DNA from: Candidatus Termititenax aidoneus
Lineage (GTDB): Bacteria; Margulisbacteria; Termititenacia; Termititenacales; Termititenacaceae
Length of the DNA: 63,448 bases
Direction of reading: 5' to 3'
Assembly (NCBI GenBank): GCA_003864455.1
Contig: BGZN01000006.1
Span: 1 to 63,448, forward strand
This document shows positions 42,453-50,806 of the stretch, in pieces; the stretch's first letter is position 1; the number at the start of each line of letters is the position of its first letter. Position numbers and translations under genes: made by a program. The notes below the pieces were generated by a model. The model was not told the DNA's origin, made no database searches, and saw only the letters and a program-made list of their open reading frames with translations.

Positions 42453-42947
42453 ATGGGAATACTAAACAACTACATACCGGAAGAACCAAAAACATACACG
42501 CCGCCTCAAGAGGGCTGGCAGAGGGTGATGTGCTCAGACACCAAGGAAGATAGAACGAAAACGGGCAAAGACCGCGTAACGCTGGACGTCAGGACTGTAT
42601 CTGACGGCATTGAGGTCAAGTACGCCTATTCGATCATCGGCGGAAGCGAATACACGAACGTAAATCTTACCGGCGTGTTTAGAGCCTTCGGCATTGATGT
42701 GGGTTTGTCTATCCCCTTAATTTCCGCTTTAAAGAACAGAACAGCGGAAGCATATATTTACCAAAAGCCGGACGAAAACGGCGAAAAAAAATACTGGAGC
42801 ATAAGGAATTTCCGGTACGTCAAAACCGACACGGGCGAAAAAATAGAGACGTGGTATCCGACCGGCAAGAAAAAAGAGGCCGGAAAACAACCTGCCCCCA
42901 TTGATACCGCGAAAGAAGTTTTTGGCGATGGAGATGCACCGTTTTAG
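42453..42947 (+). CDS. SSB-like single-strand DNA-binding protein
   Basis: The 164-residue protein has an OB-fold-like beta-rich body (EGWQRVMCSDTKED, then DRVTLDVRTVSDGIEVKYAY) and an acidic terminal tail ending FGDGDAPF, the pattern by which SSBs recruit partners (compare DDDIPF). It probably works with the upstream ATPase in phage recombination. It differs from canonical Ssb, so DUF669/DUF2815-type SSB is the likelier family. Confidence 0.6.
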   Translation: MGILNNYIPEEPKTYTPPQEGWQRVMCSDTKEDRTKTGKDRVTLDVRTVSDGIEVKYAYSIIGGSEYTNVNLTGVFRAFGIDVGLSIPLISALKNRTAEAYIYQKPDENGEKKYWSIRNFRYVKTDTGEKIETWYPTGKKKEAGKQPAPIDTAKEVFGDGDAPF

Positions 42948-42981
42948 AAATTATCATTTTAAAGAAAGGCGGAATAATTTT

Positions 42982-43365
42982 ATGGAAGAAGTATCTGTTA
43001 AAAATGAAATAGCGGAAGCGAACTATGCGCAATTAGGCCAGCAAACGATAGCAGAGGAGATACTCGCCCTGCAAAAAGAGGCCGATCAGCTAGACGAGGC
43101 ATTAAAAGCCCGCAAGGAAGCATTGATGGCGGCGATGCTCAATAGCGGAATTAAAACTATCCGCACGGAAAACGGCGTTAATTTTACTGTCGCCAAAAAG
43201 GAAAATCTCAAAATCAAGAACGTGGATGCGGCGTGGGACTTTTTGGAAAGCAATAATTTGGCTTTAGAGTTTCGCAAACTCGATGAGACCAAATTTAAAA
43301 AGATGTGGCCGACACATGAACTTATTGTCGCTGGTGAGCCAACTCTATATTTGAGCGTGAGGTAA
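42982..43365 (+). CDS. Phage coiled-coil protein, SSB-neighbour
   Basis: I start at ATG 42982, with AAAGGCGG upstream. The product is 127 residues. The N-terminal half is a coiled coil (EEILALQKEADQLDEALKAR), then SGIKTIRTENGVNFTVAKKE. This resembles the Siphovirus Gp157-type nuclease-inhibitor/recombination accessory proteins. It follows the ATPase and SSB genes, supporting a recombination role. Confidence 0.55.
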   Translation: MEEVSVKNEIAEANYAQLGQQTIAEEILALQKEADQLDEALKARKEALMAAMLNSGIKTIRTENGVNFTVAKKENLKIKNVDAAWDFLESNNLALEFRKLDETKFKKMWPTHELIVAGEPTLYLSVR

Positions 43366-43367
43366 AC

Positions 43368-43604
43368 ATGGAGATAGCAAGCAACAGCATCGATGTGGAT
43401 TTGCAAATAAGCGAGGCGGAGAGACTGCTTAAAGACAAGTTGCTTTTGCTGGACAAAGTGGAAGCGGAAATATACGGGCTTAAAAAGCGGTTGCTGGAGC
43501 TGGGCGAAGCCAAACGCAAGGCCAAACTGGATATTGCGACGCAGAGGATAAACATCGGCCTTTTGCAAAAAGAGTTTTGGAGATTAAGGAACAGCAATTT
43601 GTAA
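43368..43604 (+). CDS. Small coiled-coil phage protein
   Basis: The 78 residues form nearly one coiled coil (DLQISEAERLLKDKLLLLDK, then LLELGEAKRKAKLDIATQR). It begins 2 nt after the previous stop and is probably cotranslated. The function is unknown. Confidence 0.5.
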   Translation: MEIASNSIDVDLQISEAERLLKDKLLLLDKVEAEIYGLKKRLLELGEAKRKAKLDIATQRINIGLLQKEFWRLRNSNL

Positions 43605-43675
43605 AGTTCTGGTTATGCAAACCGCGGCGGTATTCCCCCCGATGCCGCCGCACCAAATAATGAAAGGAGTAAATC

Positions 43676-44029
43676 ATGGATATTAGTAAAACAAGTGTGT
43701 TTGAAAAAATTAAAAATGGAAAGATACGGGAACTAGAGGAAAAGATAGAGAAATTGCTATGGAAGTTTATGGATGAACTGGGTTCGATAGATCGTGCGTT
43801 TTACCGCTATAGCCGTAAAACAATTGGTGAAAATATATTAACAGTTTTGCTTGAAAAAATCTTTTGTTTTGGAAAACGCACGGACGCAACCATTGGTTGT
43901 TTCAATGGTCTTCCGAAAAAGGATATTGATGAAAATTACGAAAAGTTGCTAGATGAAATAGCAGAGAATCAAACGCTCTCCCATTTGGAAAGTTTTATAG
44001 CACTTGTCCAAGCAGGAGACGAACAATGA
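43676..44029 (+). CDS. Phage hypothetical protein
   Basis: The 117-residue helical protein starts DISKTSVFEKIKNGKIRELE behind GAAAGGAG. The stop overlaps the next ATG by 4 nt. The 70 bp before it hold a small GCCGCGGCGG-like GC-rich stretch but no gene. Confidence 0.5.
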   Translation: MDISKTSVFEKIKNGKIRELEEKIEKLLWKFMDELGSIDRAFYRYSRKTIGENILTVLLEKIFCFGKRTDATIGCFNGLPKKDIDENYEKLLDEIAENQTLSHLESFIALVQAGDEQ

Positions 44030-44226
44030 CTAAACAAAAATACCTAGACCCCAAAGAGGCGATCCGGCTGATGCTGGACGGGGAAGTGCTACAAGATTCG
44101 AATCGCTTTTATCGTTTTAATAAAGGTGCGTATTGTTTTGAGTCTAAGGGAGCGTTTGGCTGGAAAGCGAGAGCTATGCGCTTTGATTGTTTGCGTCGTA
44201 AGCCCAGAAAAAGAAACGGCCAATGA
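44026..44226 (+). CDS. Small phage protein
   Basis: The 66-residue protein (TKQKYLDPKEAIRLMLDGEV, then KGAYCFESKGAFGWKARAM) is short and basic at the C-terminus (LRRKPRKRNGQ). It is coupled on both sides by ATGA overlaps. The pattern DPKEAIRLMLDGEVL recurs in many phage proteins of unknown role. Confidence 0.5.
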   Translation: MTKQKYLDPKEAIRLMLDGEVLQDSNRFYRFNKGAYCFESKGAFGWKARAMRFDCLRRKPRKRNGQ

Positions 44227-44438
44227 CGCGGTGGGAATGTTTGACATGGGCGAACAGCAAGGACTCGTACGGGTGGTTAGTAAAACAACAAGCGGATTTT
44301 GATTGGGCATTGCCACAACATTATGGTTATAGCTGCGACCTGTCCCTATATGTCCGCGCGCGCCTGCTTCCCGATGGCACGGGTATCGACGAAAACACCT
44401 TAACGGACTTTTCAGTAGAGGTGGACGATGGAAAATAA
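44223..44438 (+). CDS. Small phage protein
   Basis: The 71-residue protein has many aromatics (WECLTWANSKDSYGWLVKQQ, then LPQHYGYSCDLSLYVRARLL) and an acidic end. It overlaps genes on both sides. No family was recognised. Confidence 0.45.
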   Translation: MTRWECLTWANSKDSYGWLVKQQADFDWALPQHYGYSCDLSLYVRARLLPDGTGIDENTLTDFSVEVDDGK

Positions 44439-44709
44439 AAAGATACGAACTGACGAAAATTCGAGTTATCCAGATGTGCCGGAAGACGAGTATAAAAGGA
44501 TAATAAGTACGATCTATAAAATTTTGGCTGAATACTCGTACAAGAAACAGCGAGCCAGGGAGCTTGTCACGTTCATAAATCATGAGCGTAAAACCGCCCA
44601 AATAGAAGTATTGGAAGAATTAGACAAAGAAATACACGAAAGTGGACATGAGGACGGCAGCCACATTTGGGGAGTTATTAGGGACAAGATTGATTGCTTA
44701 ACAAATTAA
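44428..44709 (+). CDS. Small phage protein
   Basis: The 93-residue charged helical protein overlaps the previous gene by 11 nt. AGAGGTGG lies just before its ATG. It ends in an acidic segment (HESGHEDGSHIWGVIRDKID). The function is unknown. Confidence 0.45.
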   Translation: MENKKIRTDENSSYPDVPEDEYKRIISTIYKILAEYSYKKQRARELVTFINHERKTAQIEVLEELDKEIHESGHEDGSHIWGVIRDKIDCLTN

Positions 44710-44725
44710 AAAGGGAGAAACAAAA

Positions 44726-44974
44726 ATGAAAGACAAATTTTATTTGCGAATTGGCAAAAAAGAAAAAGGGTTTGTAGTAAAGGCGAGTGCCAGACCGATT
44801 TACGAAAGTTTAAGCACAAACCCGTATGCGGGTACGCCGCTCCCGACAGTATTAGTTTGCTTGGAGATTGATATACCCGACGAACGCTTTGCCGCCATAG
44901 AGCTTAAACTGCCGGAAATAAAAGACGCCAAGGAATGTTTGGAAATTAAAGAGGTGTCCGATGAAAAAGAATAA
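44726..44974 (+). CDS. Small phage protein
   Basis: The 82-residue protein (KDKFYLRIGKKEKGFVVKAS, then PLPTVLVCLEIDIPDERFAA) looks like a single compact beta-rich domain. AAAAAGGGAG precedes the ATG. It overlaps the next gene by 14 nt. Confidence 0.5.
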   Translation: MKDKFYLRIGKKEKGFVVKASARPIYESLSTNPYAGTPLPTVLVCLEIDIPDERFAAIELKLPEIKDAKECLEIKEVSDEKE

Positions 44975-45308
44975 AACAAGAGAAGCGACAAATCAAGCGG
45001 AACGTGAACGGGTTGCAAAACGTTGTTTCGATGCAACAAAGAAAATCAGGGGAAGAAACGATATAACTTGGAAAAGCCAATATCCAGAGACAAAAGCCAA
45101 ATGGCTGCCCTATGCCGACTTCCATATCGCCGAACTGAAAAAGGCACGGCTGGAGATTGCGAAAAGAGTTATGTTTGCCAATAGCAACGGCAAGCATTTT
45201 ATCATCAGCGATCTGCACGGCTGCCCAAGTAGAAAATGCAATATATCCAAGTGCTGCAACAATTTCGTTGCCGAAGCCAAAAAAATCATCAAGGAGAATA
45301 AATTATGA
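44961..45308 (+). CDS. Phage hypothetical protein with Cys/His cluster
   Basis: The 115-residue protein ends with a Cys-rich stretch (HFIISDLHGCPSRKCNISKC, then CNNFV) that could hold a metal. It begins in the tail of the preceding gene and overlaps the next by 4 nt. No family was recognised. Confidence 0.5.
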   Translation: MKKNKTREATNQAERERVAKRCFDATKKIRGRNDITWKSQYPETKAKWLPYADFHIAELKKARLEIAKRVMFANSNGKHFIISDLHGCPSRKCNISKCCNNFVAEAKKIIKENKL

Positions 45309-45670
45309 GCTTATTACAACACGCCAAGGAAGAGCTCACTAGAGCTGGTTACTTCAATGGAGCTAAATTAGATAAAAAACTCGGGAACAACCTTCTTGAA
45401 ATAGTGAAGAAATTTTCCGAAGTAGGTCATTCTGGATTTTCGGCGGAATGCGCTACTCAAACTTTGGAAAAGTTACTCAGGTTCGAAAATTTAACTCCTG
45501 TAACGCTGGGAGATTTTGCTGTAGCTGAAGTCGATCGTAGTTTATGGCAATGCAAGAGAAATCCAAAATTATTTTTGACACCAGACAAGCGAGGGTATTA
45601 CTCGGTGGACAACAAGGAAAAAATCATAAATTTTGACGAAGGAGTAAACCATGAGAGAAATAATATTTAG
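45305..45670 (+). CDS. Phage hypothetical protein
   Basis: The 121 residues include LLQHAKEELTRAGYFNGAKL and NNLLEIVKKFSEVGHSGFSA, a pattern shared with many small siphovirus early proteins of unknown role. It overlaps both neighbours. Confidence 0.5.
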   Translation: MSLLQHAKEELTRAGYFNGAKLDKKLGNNLLEIVKKFSEVGHSGFSAECATQTLEKLLRFENLTPVTLGDFAVAEVDRSLWQCKRNPKLFLTPDKRGYYSVDNKEKIINFDEGVNHERNNI

Positions 45671-46037
45671 AGGCAAAACTAAAAACACTAGTGGTAAGTA
45701 TCCTGTAAGCACTTGGATTTACGGCAATTATTCTTATAACAAGAAATATAATTCTTATCAGATATATTGTTGTGGTGTCGAAAGTGTTGATGTATACCCC
45801 GCCACCATCGGCCAGTACACAGGCCTCAAGGATGCGAACGACAACGAAATTTATGAGGGGGATATTTTAGATATAGGCGACGAATTGGTAGAGGCCATCT
45901 GGAACGAATGCGGTTTCGCTTACCGAAACTATGGATATACATCAAATCAACTTGCCGATTTGCAAGACATCGAAGTCATGGGCAACGTCCATGATGATCC
46001 CGAATTGTTGCTGGAAAGCGAGGAGAAACAATCATGA
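45651..46037 (+). CDS. YopX-family phage protein
   Basis: The 128-residue protein has REIIFRGKTKNTSGKY at the start, the central TIGQYTGLKDANDNEIYEGD and the end IEVMGNVHDDPELL. Together these define the YopX fold common in Firmicutes phages. The molecular role is not known. It is coupled to the next gene by ATGA. Confidence 0.85.
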   Translation: MREIIFRGKTKNTSGKYPVSTWIYGNYSYNKKYNSYQIYCCGVESVDVYPATIGQYTGLKDANDNEIYEGDILDIGDELVEAIWNECGFAYRNYGYTSNQLADLQDIEVMGNVHDDPELLLESEEKQS

Positions 46038-46423
46038 CACAAAGAACTTTTAAAATGGACAATGAGCAGGACGTAAAGGATTTGTTCGATATTTTGCCGG
46101 ATAAAGTTATAAGGCTAGTAATATATGATAACGATGAGGATAATATTCATGCCTATGGGGAAGGCGTTTTTTTGTTTTGCTTCATTAACCGCTTCCCCAA
46201 ACTTGATATGTGCGGCCTGACGGAAGTAACGCGGCCGGTGGACGAGAGCCAATATATCGGCAAGTACGGGCTGTTTTGGGACGATGATGGTTATTCTGCA
46301 CCCAATTTTGGTAAGTTGCTTTACATAACCAAAGACAAAAATTATCCATATCAAAGCGAAGATACTGGTAATTACCAAAGCTTTCGCACCTTGACCAACG
46401 AAGAAAAAGCAAATTTAGCGTGA
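46034..46423 (+). CDS. Phage hypothetical protein
   Basis: The 129-residue acidic protein (DVKDLFDILPDKVIRLVIYD, then LDMCGLTEVTRPVDESQYIG) may be a single alpha/beta domain. It begins in the YopX stop, and the following gene starts 9 nt later. Confidence 0.5.
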   Translation: MTQRTFKMDNEQDVKDLFDILPDKVIRLVIYDNDEDNIHAYGEGVFLFCFINRFPKLDMCGLTEVTRPVDESQYIGKYGLFWDDDGYSAPNFGKLLYITKDKNYPYQSEDTGNYQSFRTLTNEEKANLA

Positions 46424-46432
46424 GGAGCAAAC

Positions 46433-46765
46433 ATGACATACCAAGCAGATTTTGACCGCATAGAAAAACAAGTACGGCAGATAATCGATGAGCAGTCGCC
46501 AAACGGAGAACTCAATGTTGATTACGTGCTTGCCCATTTTGTAGAGGGGGAACGCATGCAATCTTATGAGCAAGGCAGACAAGATGCACTAATAGACCGC
46601 GCAGAGTACAACGCAAAAACTATAAGGAAAGTACAGTGCAAAGCGAAAATAGCGGCGTTGGAAGATGTTTTGAAAGTCATGCTGGAAAATCCACCGGAGA
46701 GCGCAACCAGAGAGGCTCCCTATCGTTACATCGAAAGAATGCTCGCTGAATTGAAAAGGGAGTGA
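46433..46765 (+). CDS. Phage hypothetical protein
   Basis: The 110-residue, mainly helical protein (TYQADFDRIEKQVRQIIDEQ, then QSYEQGRQDALIDRAEYNAK) has GTGAGGAGC before its ATG. The function is unknown. Confidence 0.5.
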   Translation: MTYQADFDRIEKQVRQIIDEQSPNGELNVDYVLAHFVEGERMQSYEQGRQDALIDRAEYNAKTIRKVQCKAKIAALEDVLKVMLENPPESATREAPYRYIERMLAELKRE

Positions 46766-46796
46766 ATTTAATTAGGTAAAAAGTAACTCATGCGCA

Positions 46797-46830
46797 AAGC
46801 CTGTCCGTCTGCACACGGGCGGACGGGCTT
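46797..46830 (+). promoter_or_regulatory. 15-bp RNA hairpin with CACA loop
   Basis: AAGCCTGTCCGTCTG pairs with CGGGCGGACGGGCTT over 15 bp (three G-T pairs) around loop CACA. No T run follows, so it is not a typical terminator. It stands between two early genes and may stabilise or punctuate the long early mRNA. Confidence 0.55.
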
Positions 46831-46850
46831 CAAAAATGAAGGGGGCTAAA

Positions 46851-47015
46851 ATGTCCAAACGCTGGTACAGGGGGAAAATAATCGACACAACGCTTTGCAC
46901 AAAGTGCCAGAAAAGGCCGCGCGCCAAAGGCCAGCGGTGGTGCAACGAGTGCAGGAACGAGTACATGAGATGCTGGTATTCTAATCTATTATCCCAAAAA
47001 AATAACAAATTGTAA
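46851..47015 (+). CDS. Small zinc-finger phage protein
   Basis: The 54 residues contain TTLCTKCQKRPRAKGQRWC followed by NECRNEY: two CxxC pairs in a highly basic context, so probably a nucleic-acid-binding zinc ribbon. I chose ATG 46851 (SKRWYRGK) because GAAGGGGG is correctly placed for it; in-frame ATG 46836 is possible. It is the last gene before the ParB-like region. Confidence 0.6.
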   Translation: MSKRWYRGKIIDTTLCTKCQKRPRAKGQRWCNECRNEYMRCWYSNLLSQKNNKL

Positions 47016-47251
47016 CTTTTAAGAAATTCCAAATTGAAAATAAAATGATAGCTCACCCCTGTTTTGAGGGCTTATAACGCATTTTTCCAAAACACGTTTT
47101 TGTTCTCCAAAATTCCAAATTGCTATGCTAATAGATTTTGGTGAGCTACTTTATTTATTACGTCTAAAATGTTCCACTTGAAACAATCGTGTCATAATCG
47201 TGTCATAATCGTTTCAGAGACTTTTTCAATTCATGAGAATAAAATAAATGC
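47016..47251. other. Regulatory gap: inverted repeat, parS-like site and iterons
   Basis: TAGCTCACC (47049-47057) and GGTGAGCTA (47140-47148) form a 9-bp inverted repeat. AAATTCCAAATTG occurs at about 47025-47037 and 47110-47122. The element TGTTCCACTTGAAACA (47170-47185) matches the parS consensus TGTTnCACGTGAAACA with one mismatch. Just after it, the 11-mer ATCGTGTCATA is repeated twice (about 47186-47207), followed by ATCGT. No gene was found. The set suggests a partition or replication site. Confidence 0.55.
47170..47185. promoter_or_regulatory. parS-like ParB-binding site
   Basis: The near-palindrome TGTTCCACTTGAAACA differs from TGTTnCACGTGAAACA (the broadly conserved chromosomal parS) only by T for G at position 9. 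It is 67 bp upstream of a ParB-domain gene. It could serve this phage protein or recruit the host ParB. Confidence 0.5.
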
Positions 47252-47866
47252 ATGGGCAAAATAAAACCCAACAAACGGAATAAAGAGAGTAAGTCAATAA
47301 AAATAACCTGCAAGGTAAATGATTTTTTACCGCTAGAGGGAATAAAAGACTTTCAAAAAGACTTAAAGAAGCGAAGCAAAAAAGACATTCAGAACATCAA
47401 GCAGTCGATAATAAAATACGGAATGTCTTTCCCTGTGTACGTCTGGAATGACGGTAAAGACAATTTTTGTCTTGACGGGCATGGGCGGCTTAATGCGTTA
47501 AAGGAATTAGAGAATGAGGGCTATGAACTTTCGAGCCTGCCAGTTGTTTATATATCCGCCGATAGTGAAACGGAAGCCAAGAAAAAACTGCTTTTAATAA
47601 ATTCCCATTACGGAAAAATCACGCAAAAAGGGCTTGATAATTTTGCGCCGAATATAGACCTCGACCCCTTTATGGATTTTGATGTTTCGGGTGTTATGGA
47701 TAAATCATTCTGCGGATATGAGGTGAAAAGCGAATTATCTTTTCCAGTGATTATAGCCGAGACTGTGGAAGATTACGCAAAAATAGAATTGCTGAAAAAG
47801 AAATATAAAATTAAAAACGATGAAAAACTCATAAAAACAATAATAAATAAGGAGCTTCAGACATGA
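47252..47866 (+). CDS. ParB/Sulfiredoxin-fold protein
   Basis: The 204-residue protein has the ParB nuclease-fold core: NIKQSIIKYGMSFPVYVWND followed by NFCLDGHGRLNALKELENEG (the GHGR is the nucleotide-binding box) and SETEAKKKLLLINSHYGK. No helix-turn-helix DNA-binding domain follows, so it is a stand-alone ParB/Srx domain and may be an enzyme rather than a partition factor. It is coupled by ATGA to the radical-SAM gene. Confidence 0.75.
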   Translation: MGKIKPNKRNKESKSIKITCKVNDFLPLEGIKDFQKDLKKRSKKDIQNIKQSIIKYGMSFPVYVWNDGKDNFCLDGHGRLNALKELENEGYELSSLPVVYISADSETEAKKKLLLINSHYGKITQKGLDNFAPNIDLDPFMDFDVSGVMDKSFCGYEVKSELSFPVIIAETVEDYAKIELLKKKYKIKNDEKLIKTIINKELQT

Positions 47867-49038
47867 TAGATGTTTTTTGTGGAGAGTTTTTAATAAACGT
47901 TACACCGCTAGAAATGAGCGGAAACTCTTGTTCGCACAATTGCGCTTACTGTTTTGCCAATATAGAGCGAGGTTGCAGAGTAAGTGAAATAAGCAGGGAA
48001 ATAAAATTTCTTACAGGCAAAAGCAGCGCAAATAATTTAGCGACATTGCTGTACCACAAAGGGTATCCGATATGTTTTTCTAACAGGACTGACCCATTCT
48101 CGGAGTCAAATATTAAAGACACAAGGGTTCTAGCAAAAATATTAAAACAAAAAGAAAACGGCTTATTTATCCAAACAAAATTAGGCAAGGACGAATACAT
48201 AGAGGAATTTTTAGAAACAATGAGCGGCAAAAAGAACATAGTATTTTACATAACTATCACAACGCCAAATGACGATATATCTAAAATTATAGAACCAAAC
48301 GCGCCGCTTCCGTCCAGACGCAAAGCATGGGCGATAAAATTAAGCAAAATGGGGTATCCGGTTATAGTGGCCTTTAATCCGTTCGTTGAGGGCTGGACAA
48401 ATCTAAATGAAAATCTTAAAGAGTGTAAGGAATATCAACGCGCCGGAATAAATCATTTTATTTACCAAAACTTAAAACTCAATCCCATGAAAGTTAAATC
48501 TTTTTCGCCTGGCAGACGGAAACAATTTGAAAAAACAGGCATAAATCTGAATCTTTATTGCAACAAAAACTCGACTAAAGACAGACAAAAGTACGCGCAA
48601 CAGGCAGTAATCAATGCCAGAAAAGCCGGTTGTGAGGCCTTAATGTTTGGTATGCCGTTCAGAAATGATTTTTTTGACATTCTGGTTTCCACCTATGGCA
48701 AAGATAAGGTGTTCCCATCTAATTATTTTTTTTACAACTGGTTAATAAAAAACAAAAAGGCTGGCGACATTGTAATCAGGGAAGAGTACGTTAATGTGCT
48801 TGCGCCATATTTAGGCGATCTTATAGATACACCGATAAAAGCAATGCCGACTTATATATTGCGAACAGCTAGGCAAGTGTGGAAAGGCAATGAGAGGGTT
48901 CAGAGAATGACGACTTACAGGGAGCTATTAGGAGTTATTTTCGACGATAAGAGAATTTCGGCTTGTCCAAAGAGAAACTTTTTAATTTCAGAAAACGATA
49001 AGGGCAGCGCTGTTTTTAATGGCGAAATAAAGCCCTAG
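47863..49038 (+). CDS. Radical SAM enzyme of phage
   Basis: The 391-residue protein has the [4Fe-4S]-binding motif GNSCSHNCAYCFAN (CxxxCxxC at about 23-30), followed by strands expected of a partial TIM barrel, FSNRTDPFSESNIKD, VFYITITTPNDDISKIIEPN and INHFIYQNLKLNP. The layout resembles SPL-like/Rv2578c-type radical SAM proteins. It is translationally coupled to the ParB/Srx-domain gene, an unusual pairing that suggests a nucleic-acid modification or repair activity. The substrate cannot be read from the sequence. The DNA is AT-richer than the flanks. Confidence 0.85.
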   Translation: MIDVFCGEFLINVTPLEMSGNSCSHNCAYCFANIERGCRVSEISREIKFLTGKSSANNLATLLYHKGYPICFSNRTDPFSESNIKDTRVLAKILKQKENGLFIQTKLGKDEYIEEFLETMSGKKNIVFYITITTPNDDISKIIEPNAPLPSRRKAWAIKLSKMGYPVIVAFNPFVEGWTNLNENLKECKEYQRAGINHFIYQNLKLNPMKVKSFSPGRRKQFEKTGINLNLYCNKNSTKDRQKYAQQAVINARKAGCEALMFGMPFRNDFFDILVSTYGKDKVFPSNYFFYNWLIKNKKAGDIVIREEYVNVLAPYLGDLIDTPIKAMPTYILRTARQVWKGNERVQRMTTYRELLGVIFDDKRISACPKRNFLISENDKGSAVFNGEIKP

Positions 49039-49054
49039 AAATGAGGTGTAGATT

Positions 49055-49102
49055 ATGAGCGAGTTTATTAACTCCTGCGCCAATGGCTGGGAATGGGCAT
49101 AG
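49055..49102 (+). CDS. Possible 15-codon leader peptide
   Basis: ATG 49055 with ATGAGGTG upstream encodes SEFINSCANGWEWA and stops. The following GGGGAA...TTCCCC hairpin (about 49115-49140) and the two Trp codons look like an attenuator arrangement before the terminase genes. Short length makes chance likely. Confidence 0.25.
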   Translation: MSEFINSCANGWEWA

Positions 49103-49162
49103 ATTAAAAATTGAGTAGGGGGAAAATAAAACCTTCCCCTTGCTCAACAAACTGGAGAAAAA

Positions 49163-49546
49163 ATGGTAACAAAAAAGCAATTGGAAAATCTAAAGCCCCA
49201 AAGGTTTGGGAAAGAAAAACCCCCTTTGAGCCATAGAGAGGCTGTAGAGAACGGGAAAAAGGGCAGTATAGCGGCCATCGAAAAAAGAAAAGAGAAACTT
49301 ATTTTGTCTAATATAATTTTTGAGCAATTTATAGAAAAAGTTGCTGACGGAAAAATTGAAGTCAAAGATAAAGAAACCGGAATTGTCAAAAAATTATCGT
49401 GGACAGAATTATTGCAGTACGCATGGAGCGACAACCCAAACGCTTTTATTAAAAACTATGTCGAGATAACTGAAGGTAAAAAACTCAAATTAGGCGGCGA
49501 TGTTCGGATTGTCAAAATGGATAAATTAGACATAGAGGCGTTGTGA
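49163..49546 (+). CDS. Terminase small subunit-like protein
   Basis: The 127-residue protein begins VTKKQLENLKPQRFGKEKPP, with SHREAVENGKKGSIAAIEKR, the KGG-type start common in small terminase-adjacent proteins. A basic helical domain follows. It immediately precedes the large subunit, with overlapping stop and start (TGATG), so it is assigned mainly by position. Confidence 0.6.
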   Translation: MVTKKQLENLKPQRFGKEKPPLSHREAVENGKKGSIAAIEKRKEKLILSNIIFEQFIEKVADGKIEVKDKETGIVKKLSWTELLQYAWSDNPNAFIKNYVEITEGKKLKLGGDVRIVKMDKLDIEAL

Positions 49547-50805
49547 TGCGTAAAACCCCAAAGCAAGCCGAACTGTTGAAAATGATAGCATCTTACCGTT
49601 GCGTGCTGGCCGAGGGCGGAAGCAGGAGCGGCAAGACGCTTTGCTTGGTAGACCATATTAACAAACGTGCGCTTAATTTTCTGCAAACCGACCACCTGAT
49701 TGTTAGATTGAGGCTTACAGACATTAAAGCATCTATACTGGCACAAACCTATCAGCAGCTATCGAAACTAGACGATACAAATTATTCCCTGCCTCTAAAC
49801 AAATCAGAATTGATATTTACCTTTGAAAATGGCAGCCGCGTGTGGCTTGCTGGCGCAGATGACCCCGCGCGTGTAGATAAAATACTGGGGCGCGAATACG
49901 CCACAATATTTTTTAATGAGGTTTCACAAATAGCGTATTCAACGTTCGAGACTATTCTCACAAGGCTCAATCCGCCAAAGGGGATAAGGCCGCAAATATT
50001 GCTTGACCAAAACCCGGATAATATTAACCACTGGACGCACAAAATTTTCCACGAACGTAAATTTCCAGACGGACGGCCAGTGCCGGATAACGATTACAAA
50101 GTTATCCACATGAACCCTGCGGACAATCCGCATCTGTCCGAGGACTATATCCAAATGCTGGAAGGGTTTTCCGAGCAGAAGCGCAAGCGGTTTTTGTTTG
50201 GAGAATATCAGCAGGATATAGGCAGTCTATGGCGGCGCGCTTGGATAACTTATGAGGCCGCTCCGCCCCCGTATGAATTGAGGCGAATAGCGATTGGCGT
50301 TGACCCAAGCGGCTCAAAGACAGGCGATGCGGTAGGCATTATCGTGGCGGCAAGAGCATCTAATAACAAGTTTTATGTTTTAGCGGATTACACGCTTAAC
50401 GGAACTCCCCAAGAATGGGCAATGGAAGTCAGGGCGGCTTATGACAAATACAAAGCAGACATTATCGTTGCAGAGCGCAATTTTGGCGGCGACATGGTTG
50501 AAAACACAATTAAAGGCGTAAACAAAAGCATAAATGTCAGGCTAGTAACTTCCAGCAGGGGAAAAATAGTTAGAGCAGAACCTATCTCGGCCATGTACGA
50601 GCGCGGAGAGGTCAAGCACGCGCAGGAATTTGTGGAACTTGAGAATGAATTATGCGGATACACCGGAGCGGATAACGAAGCCAGCCCGAACAGAATGGAC
50701 GCGCTGGTATTTGCACTGACTGAATTGGCATCAAAAGGTGGTGGAATGGAAGACAATGCCAGAGCAGAACTGCAAAACGCATTTGAGTTGAGCCGTGTTT
50801 TATAA
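49546..50805 (+). CDS. Terminase large subunit
   Basis: This packaging motor has residues ASYRCVLAEGGSRSGKTLCL (about 11-30) that carry the Walker A, LGREYATIFFNEVSQIAYST (about 110-130) the Walker B/catalytic Glu, and PQILLDQNPDNINHWTHKIF the coupling motif. The C-terminal nuclease has RRIAIGVDPSGSKTGDAVGI (first Asp) and MDALVFALTELAS. The 419 residues are typical of siphovirus TerL. GTG 49543 is an alternative start one codon earlier. Confidence 0.92.
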   Translation: MRKTPKQAELLKMIASYRCVLAEGGSRSGKTLCLVDHINKRALNFLQTDHLIVRLRLTDIKASILAQTYQQLSKLDDTNYSLPLNKSELIFTFENGSRVWLAGADDPARVDKILGREYATIFFNEVSQIAYSTFETILTRLNPPKGIRPQILLDQNPDNINHWTHKIFHERKFPDGRPVPDNDYKVIHMNPADNPHLSEDYIQMLEGFSEQKRKRFLFGEYQQDIGSLWRRAWITYEAAPPPYELRRIAIGVDPSGSKTGDAVGIIVAARASNNKFYVLADYTLNGTPQEWAMEVRAAYDKYKADIIVAERNFGGDMVENTIKGVNKSINVRLVTSSRGKIVRAEPISAMYERGEVKHAQEFVELENELCGYTGADNEASPNRMDALVFALTELASKGGGMEDNARAELQNAFELSRVL

Positions 50806-50806
50806 G

